Origin: Rhodobacteraceae bacterium Alg231-04
Lineage (GTDB): Bacteria > Pseudomonadota > Alphaproteobacteria > Rhodobacterales > Rhodobacteraceae
Direction of reading: 5' to 3'
DNA length: 64,000 nucleotides
Assembly: GCA_900143635.1 (NCBI GenBank)
Contig: FREY01000004.1
Coordinates: 62,001-126,000, forward strand
Made by a program: the position numbers and the translations under genes. Shown in pieces: positions 59,149 to 64,000 of this stretch. The notes beneath the pieces were generated by a model. It was not told the origin of the DNA. It did no database searches and saw only the letters and a list, made by a program, of their open reading frames with translations. Position 1 is the stretch's first letter; every line of letters starts with the position of its first letter.

Positions 59149-60936
59149 TTAGTGGTCCTGAGCGGAACCCGCACCGCGCGGTACGCGGACGCTTTCGACC
59201 AGATCCTTGATCGCCTGCGGGGTTTCCTTGGTCATGCCAGTCACGATGTAGGCGACAGCGAAGTTGACCATGGCACCGATCGCACCAAAGGAGGTGGACT
59301 TGATGGTACCCAGAAGTGGATCCGCATCGGTGAAGGAGTTGGTGTCAGGAATGAACAGCCAGCCCTTGTGCAGGAAAATGTAGATCAGCGTCACGCCAAG
59401 GCCGGACAGCATGCCTGCGACAGCACCGGTGTTGTTGATGCGGGTCGAGAAGATCCCCATCATCAGCGCCGGGAAGATCGAGGCCGCCGCAAGACCGAAG
59501 GCCAGCGCCACGGTTTGTGCAGCAAAGCCCGGAGGATTGAGGCCGAGGTAGGTCGCAACCCCGATGGCAACAGCCATGGCGATACGGGCCGACAGCAGCT
59601 CACCTTTTTCCGAGATCTGCGGGTTGATCGAGCCTTTGATCAGGTCGTGAGACACGGCCGAGGAGATCGCCAGCAACAGACCCGCCGCAGTGGACAGGGC
59701 AGCCGCAAGACCGCCAGCCGCGACCAGACCAATGACCCAGCTGGGCAGGTTGGCAATTTCCGGGTTCGCCAGAACCAGGATGTCACGGTTGAACTTGGTC
59801 AGCTCGTTACCGGCCCAGCCATTGGCTGCAGCGGTTTCGGCCAGGGCGTCGGACTTGTCGTTATAATACTGGATCGCACCGTCGCCGTTTTTGTCTTCCC
59901 AAGCCAGGAGGCCGGTTTTCTGCCAGGTGGCCATCCAGTCGTACTGCGGATCTTCTTCGATCTGCTGCACGGTCACAGCGCCACCTTCGATGCCGCCGTT
60001 CGGCCACATCATTTCGGTGATGTTGAGACGCGCCATGGCACCAACCGCCGGGGCAGTGAGGTACAGCAGAGCGATGAACACCAGCGCCCAGCCAGCCGAC
60101 CAGCGTGCGTCAGACACTTTGGGAACGGTGAAGAAGCGCATGATGACGTGGGGCAGGCCCGCGGTACCGATCATCAGCGACAGGGTGAAGAGCACCATGT
60201 TCAGCGTGTCGGCGTGGTGTGCGGTGTATTCCTTGAAGCCCAGCTCAGCCACGATGGCGTCCAGCTTGGCCAGCAGAGGCTCACCCGAGGCAACGTGATC
60301 GCCAAACAGACCCAGTGCCGGAACCGGATTGCCGGTCAGTTGCAGCGAGATGAAGACGGCCGGGATGGTATAGGCCATGATCAGAACACAGTACTGAGCC
60401 ACCTGAGTGTAGGTCACACCCTTCATGCCGCCAAAAACAGCATAGGCGAAAACAACACAGGCACCGATCAGCAGACCGGTTGTGTTGGACACCTCAAGGA
60501 AGCGGCCGAAGGCCACGCCAACGCCGGTCATCTGGCCGATCACATATGTGGTCGAGGCAACGATCAGACAGATCACCGCAACGATACGTGCGGTCGGGCT
60601 GTAGAACCGGTCGCCGATGAACTCGGACACGGTGTATTTGCCGAACTTGCGCAAGTAGGGCGCGAGCAGCAGAGCCAAGAGAACATAGCCGCCGGTCCAA
60701 CCCATCAGGAAGGAGGAGTTGTCATAGCCGGTGAAGGCAATGAGACCCGCCATCGAAATGAACGAGGCCGCCGACATCCAGTCAGCAGCTGTGGCCATAC
60801 CGTTGGTGACCGGGTGAATGCCGCGACCCGCAGCATAGAATTCAGATGTGGAACCCGCACGGGCCCAGATCGCGATGCCGATGTAGAGCGCAAAGGACGC
60901 GCCAACAAACAGCAGGTTGATTGTAAACTGATCCAT
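59149..60936 (-). CDS. actP: Cation/acetate symporter, ActP-like (sodium:solute symporter family)
   Basis: 595 residues, about 13-14 spans. It opens INLLFVGASFALYIGIAIWARAGSTSEFYAAGRGIHPVTNGMATAADWMSAASFISMAGLIAF, the SSS/ActP signature, and has VGQMTGVGVAFGRFLEVSNTTGLLIGACVVFAYAVFGGMKGVTYTQVAQYCVLIMAY. It contains a soluble insert of about 60 residues (about 310-380) rich in Asp and Lys (WEDKNGDGAIQYYNDKSD), EF-hand-like in look. It takes up acetate or related monocarboxylates for Acs. The DUF4212 partner gene lies just upstream with a 5-base gap. Confidence 0.9.
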   Translation of the reverse strand: MDQFTINLLFVGASFALYIGIAIWARAGSTSEFYAAGRGIHPVTNGMATAADWMSAASFISMAGLIAFTGYDNSSFLMGWTGGYVLLALLLAPYLRKFGKYTVSEFIGDRFYSPTARIVAVICLIVASTTYVIGQMTGVGVAFGRFLEVSNTTGLLIGACVVFAYAVFGGMKGVTYTQVAQYCVLIMAYTIPAVFISLQLTGNPVPALGLFGDHVASGEPLLAKLDAIVAELGFKEYTAHHADTLNMVLFTLSLMIGTAGLPHVIMRFFTVPKVSDARWSAGWALVFIALLYLTAPAVGAMARLNITEMMWPNGGIEGGAVTVQQIEEDPQYDWMATWQKTGLLAWEDKNGDGAIQYYNDKSDALAETAAANGWAGNELTKFNRDILVLANPEIANLPSWVIGLVAAGGLAAALSTAAGLLLAISSAVSHDLIKGSINPQISEKGELLSARIAMAVAIGVATYLGLNPPGFAAQTVALAFGLAAASIFPALMMGIFSTRINNTGAVAGMLSGLGVTLIYIFLHKGWLFIPDTNSFTDADPLLGTIKSTSFGAIGAMVNFAVAYIVTGMTKETPQAIKDLVESVRVPRGAGSAQDH

Positions 60937-60941
60937 TGCGA

Positions 60942-61226
60942 TTACTCCTCGTCAACGCCGTGCTCGGCGTCGAGCTTGTTCATCCGCCAGGCGTAGAAGA
61001 AGATCAGCGCCAGAAAGACCAGGATCGACCCTTGCTGGGCAAACCAGAAGCCCAGATCGGTGCCGCCGACGGCGATGCCCGACAGGGCAGGGCGCAGCAG
61101 AATGCCAAATCCAAATGAAACAACAGCCCAGATCACCAGGCTGACTTGAATGATCCGCAGGTTGGCCTGCCAATAGCCTTTACCGGCTTTGGCAGCATCT
61201 GCGGAATTGGTGGTATTGTCCGTCAT
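60942..61226 (-). CDS. DUF4212 small membrane partner of ActP-type symporter
   Basis: 94 residues with two spans (LRIIQVSLVIWAVVSFGFGILL and GFWFAQQGSILVFLALIFFYAWRMNKLD). YWQANLRIIQVSLVIWAVVSFG and GTDLGFWFAQQGSI are the DUF4212 signature. Genes of this family almost always precede an SSS-family symporter and are thought to be needed for its function, like YjcH with ActP in E. coli. GGAGGAGCC precedes the ATG at 61226. Confidence 0.9.
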   Translation of the reverse strand: MTDNTTNSADAAKAGKGYWQANLRIIQVSLVIWAVVSFGFGILLRPALSGIAVGGTDLGFWFAQQGSILVFLALIFFYAWRMNKLDAEHGVDEE

Positions 61227-61368
61227 GACGGCTCCTCCTTTTTCCTCCAAGAGAGCTGCCCGCAAGGGAGGATGCAGGCAGACTCTCTCCATTTGCCTGC
61301 CGGGGTATCCCCAAACAGCAGGCATGACTTCACCGGCCCGCCAAAGCGGAATGTCCGGTCCTAATTTT

Positions 61369-61400
61369 CAAAAGGGGTCGGGCCCCGGTTTACCCGGGGC
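61369..61400 (-). terminator. Hairpin after adk
   Basis: GCCCCGG/CCGGGGC (61400-61394 with 61388-61382), a perfect 7-bp stem with a 5-base loop, followed on the minus strand by CCGACCCCTTTTGAAAAT. The T-run is short and offset. Confidence 0.55.
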
Positions 61401-61414
61401 TCCTGTTTTCCCGC

Positions 61415-62098
61415 TTAATCCATCGCCCCTTTGACGACGGTTGCGAGGCCCTGGGCGATCTCATCGATCCCGCCCATGGCGTCTATTTTCTGCAACGCGC
61501 CCTTGCCCTCGTAATAGGCAATCAGCGGCGCGGTCTGTGCGTGATAGGCTTCCAGTCGGGAGCCTACGGTTTCGGCATTGTCGTCAGCGCGGCGCTTCAT
61601 CTCGGTGCTGCCGCAGTTGCTGCAGGCGCCGGTGTCCGGCAGCGGTTTAAAGCTGTCGTGGTAGCCTTCGCCGCAGCCGCCGCAGGTGAAGCGACCGGAG
61701 ATACGGCCAACCATGGCGGCGTCATCCACCTCAAGGCTGATCGCCGCATTGATCTTCTGGCCGGTCTCGCCCAGCAGCACATCCAGTGCCTCGGCCTGTA
61801 CGGTTGTGCGCGGGAAGCCATCAAGAATGACGCCTTTGGCACAATCCGCTTCGCCCAGACGGTCGCGCAGGATGTTGATGACGATCTCGTCGCTCACCAG
61901 CCCGCCAGCTTCCATCACAGCCTTGGCCGCCTTGCCGGCATCGGTGCCCGCAGCCACAGCTGCGCGCAGCAGATCGCCGGTGGACAGTTGAACAAGCCCG
62001 TATTTCTCTTCCAGCATCCGGGCCTGTGTGCCCTTCCCGGCACCCGGAGGGCCAAGAAGGATCAGAACAGCGGGGGTGGTCAGAACAGCAGCGTCCAT
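61415..62098 (-). CDS. adk: Adenylate kinase
   Basis: 227 residues. P-loop LLGPPGAGKGTQA; NMP region LSTGDLLRAAVAAG and DGFPRTTVQAEAL. The LID domain is the zinc-binding type, with CGGC and CSNC cysteine pairs (about 130-165). It interconverts 2 ADP and ATP + AMP, and so recycles the AMP made by Acs. Start at 62098 follows AAGGGG by six bases. It lies 10 bases after acs, so the two are co-transcribed. Another adk usually lies in the ribosomal operon; whether a second copy exists cannot be judged. Confidence 0.92.
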   Translation of the reverse strand: MDAAVLTTPAVLILLGPPGAGKGTQARMLEEKYGLVQLSTGDLLRAAVAAGTDAGKAAKAVMEAGGLVSDEIVINILRDRLGEADCAKGVILDGFPRTTVQAEALDVLLGETGQKINAAISLEVDDAAMVGRISGRFTCGGCGEGYHDSFKPLPDTGACSNCGSTEMKRRADDNAETVGSRLEAYHAQTAPLIAYYEGKGALQKIDAMGGIDEIAQGLATVVKGAMD

Positions 62099-62108
62099 GG
62101 TCATCCCC

Positions 62109-64000
62109 TTATTTACCGGCCCGATTGGCGATCAGATCGTCAACCACGGAAGGATCAGCCAGAGTGGAGGTATCACCAAGCGACCCATAGTCGTTTTCGG
62201 CAATCTTGCGCAGGATACGGCGCATGATCTTGCCCGAGCGGGTCTTCGGCAGGCCCGGCGACCACTGGATCACATCCGGAGAGGCAATCGGGCCAATCTC
62301 GGTGCGGACCCAGGTGCGCAGCTCTTTCAGCAGCTCGTCCGACGGTTCGCGGTCGTTCATCAGGGTGACGTAGCAGTAAATGCCCTGACCCTTGATCTCA
62401 TGCGGGTAGCCGACCACGGCGGCCTCGGCCACGGCAGCATGTGCCACCAATGCGCTTTCGACCTCGGCAGTCCCCATACGGTGACCGGATACGTTGATCA
62501 CATCATCGACACGGCCGGTGATCCAGTAGTCGCCGTCTTCGTCGCGTTTGCAGCCGTCACCGGTGAAGTAATAGCCCTTGTAATCAGAGAAGTAGGTTTT
62601 CTGGAACCGCTCGTGATCACCCCAGATGGTGCGCATTTGACCGGGCCAGCTGTCCTTGATGCAGAGCACGCCTTCCACATCATTACCGTTGATCTCAACG
62701 CCCGAGGCGGGGTCCAGAACCACTGGCTCGATGCCAAAGAAAGGCTTCATTGCAGAGCCGGGCTTCATTGCGTGGGCACCGGGCAGGGGGGTCATCAGGT
62801 GACCACCGGTTTCGGTCTGCCACCAGGTGTCAACGATAGGGCATTTGCCTTTGCCGATAACGTCGTTGTACCAGTTCCAGGCTTCCGGGTTGATTGGCTC
62901 ACCAACGGTGCCGAGGGTGCGCAGATCGCTGAGATCGCATTTCTCGACCCACTCATTGCCCTGACCCATCAGTGCGCGCAGCGCGGTGGGGGCGGTGTAG
63001 AACTGGTTGACTTTATGCTTTTCGCAAACCTGCCAGAAGCGCGAGGCATCCGGGTAGGTCGGTACGCCCTCAAACATGATGGTGGTGGCGCCATTGGCCA
63101 GCGGTCCATAGACGATATAGCTGTGGCCGGTGACCCAGCCCACATCCGCGGTACACCAGAACACATCGCCTTCGTGATAGTCGAAGGTGACCTCGTGGGT
63201 CATTGCGGCGTAGGTGATATAGCCGCCGGTGGTGTGCACAACGCCCTTGGGCTGACCGGTAGAGCCGGAGGTGTAGAGGATGAACAGCGGATCTTCGGCG
63301 TTCATCTCGGCCGGTGCGCAGTAATCGTCTGCTTCCAGCGCCATCTCGTTATAGTCGTAGTCGCGGCCATCGACCCATGTGGTCTGATCGCCGGTGCGCT
63401 TCACAACCAGACATTTGACGCTGTCCTTGGTGTGCAGCAGCGCGGCATCGGCGTTCGACTTCAGCGGTGTTTTGCGGCCACCACGGGGGGCGTGGTCGGC
63501 GGTGATTACCACCTTGGCGTCACAGCCGTTGATCCGGGCTGCCAGCGCGTCGGGGGAGAAGCCGGCAAACACGATGGAGTGGATGGCGCCGATGCGGGCA
63601 CAGGCCAGCATCGCATAAGCGGCTTCCGGGATCATCGGGAGGTAGATGACGACCCGGTCGCCTTTGCGCACGCCCATGCCTTCGAGGATATTGGCCATGC
63701 GGCAGGTACGGCGGTGCAGTTCAGCATAGGAAATATGCTGTGCTTCATCTTCCGGGCTGTCGGGCTCCCAGATGATGGCGGTCTGATCACCGCGCGTTTT
63801 CAGGTGGCGGTCAAGACAGTTGGCGGAGACATTCAATGTGCCGTCTGCGAACCAGTTGATCGAGACTTCGCCGAAGTTGTAATTGACGTCCTTCACTTGG
63901 GTGAAGGGTTTGATCCAATCGATGCGCTTGGCCTGCTCGGCCCAGAACCCGTCGGCATCTTCAATCGAGGCGGTATACATTGCGTCATATTTGGCGGCAT
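62109..64000 (-). CDS. acs: Acetyl-CoA synthetase, 5' end cut by window
   Basis: At least 630 codons are inside the window; the frame is still open at 64000 ([22 protein letters not shown]), so the true start lies outside. AMP-binding motifs are [37 protein letters not shown] and [42 protein letters not shown]. The catalytic, acetylation-controlled lysine sits in [11 protein letters not shown]. It activates acetate to acetyl-CoA with ATP, giving AMP and pyrophosphate. adk follows after ten bases, then the actP group. Rhodobacterales lengths are about 650 residues, so very little is missing. Confidence 0.95.
   Translation of the reverse strand, partial: AAKYDAMYTASIEDADGFWAEQAKRIDWIKPFTQVKDVNYNFGEVSINWFADGTLNVSANCLDRHLKTRGDQTAIIWEPDSPEDEAQHISYAELHRRTCRMANILEGMGVRKGDRVVIYLPMIPEAAYAMLACARIGAIHSIVFAGFSPDALAARINGCDAKVVITADHAPRGGRKTPLKSNADAALLHTKDSVKCLVVKRTGDQTTWVDGRDYDYNEMALEADDYCAPAEMNAEDPLFILYTSGSTGQPKGVVHTTGGYITYAAMTHEVTFDYHEGDVFWCTADVGWVTGHSYIVYGPLANGATTIMFEGVPTYPDASRFWQVCEKHKVNQFYTAPTALRALMGQGNEWVEKCDLSDLRTLGTVGEPINPEAWNWYNDVIGKGKCPIVDTWWQTETGGHLMTPLPGAHAMKPGSAMKPFFGIEPVVLDPASGVEINGNDVEGVLCIKDSWPGQMRTIWGDHERFQKTYFSDYKGYYFTGDGCKRDEDGDYWITGRVDDVINVSGHRMGTAEVESALVAHAAVAEAAVVGYPHEIKGQGIYCYVTLMNDREPSDELLKELRTWVRTEIGPIASPDVIQWSPGLPKTRSGKIMRRILRKIAENDYGSLGDTSTLADPSVVDDLIANRAGK

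Noticed and set aside
59140-60996. A 618-codon plus-strand frame opposite actP
   Set aside because: It is rich in Gln, His, Arg and Gly as expected from an antisense reading of a membrane-protein gene; no motif and no ribosome site.
1-64000. CRISPR arrays, tRNA or rRNA genes, transposases
   Set aside because: No regular direct-repeat array, cloverleaf-like gene, rRNA segment or transposase motif was seen in either strand.

Overview
The window is 64 kb of a high-GC alphaproteobacterial chromosome. Protein signatures point to Rhodobacterales, most likely the Roseobacter group (Phaeobacter/Ruegeria-like). These include OpgC, a GapR-type DUF2312 protein, homologues of the RcGTA head-spike proteins, an NDUFA12-like complex I protein, a DUF2155 protein and a reductive pyrimidine-degradation cluster. 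Genes are dense, many starts overlap the preceding stop (ATGA/GTGA/TGATG), and both window ends cut genes (opgG at the left, acs at the right). Names come from reading motifs; no database search was run. I saw no tRNA, rRNA, CRISPR array, insertion sequence or integrase.

Left third (1-23.6 kb). A TPR-opgC-opgG group (osmoregulated periplasmic glucans) is followed by a ThDP enzyme/CoA-transferase pair, a DUF302 protein and a GlxA-type AraC regulator. Then come clpP-clpX, each followed by a hairpin terminator. An AT-rich island at about 10.2-11.1 kb carries a trypsin-like protease gene broken by one in-frame TAA. Next are a Rid protein, an NDUFA12 homologue, mlaD, a DUF2155 protein, aat and accBC. 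A PAS-LuxR regulator, a PepSY-like protein and a complete Liv-type ABC importer follow. A divergent XRE/ScfR-type regulator sits beside the importer.

Middle (23.6-42.7 kb). One operon encodes a CheY-like receiver, a small membrane protein and a sodium-solute-symporter/histidine-kinase hybrid, followed by a FliM/FliN-like protein. A sulfur operon (persulfide dioxygenase-like, two YeeE/YedE proteins, rhodanese-like) and gapR come next. Then follows an exopolysaccharide/capsule locus: flippase, sulfotransferase, polysaccharide lyase, ligase/polymerase, two glycosyltransferases and an AlgD-like nucleotide-sugar dehydrogenase. Embedded in it are two small genes matching the RcGTA head-spike base and fibre proteins (GhsA/GhsB), which bind capsule in Rhodobacter capsulatus.

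Right third (42.9-64 kb). A complete reductive pyrimidine catabolic locus: preT-preA, rutR, carbamoylase, dihydropyrimidinase and a ThiXYZ-like ABC importer. Three related 18-bp sites close to the E. coli RutR palindrome precede preT, the carbamoylase/rutR divergon and the importer binding protein, so the locus can be read as one regulon. A [4Fe-4S] protein and a flavin reductase-like protein follow. The window ends with an acetate locus: membrane-anchored DEDDh exonuclease, CBS-DUF294 protein, ActP-type symporter with DUF4212 partner, adk and acs.

Most of the window is ordinary Roseobacter housekeeping and catabolism. The items most worth a second look are the RutR-like operators, the GTA-spike genes inside the capsule locus, the symporter-kinase/receiver/FliM-like module, the broken protease, and a composite hairpin-plus-GGGATATTTT intergenic repeat seen three times.
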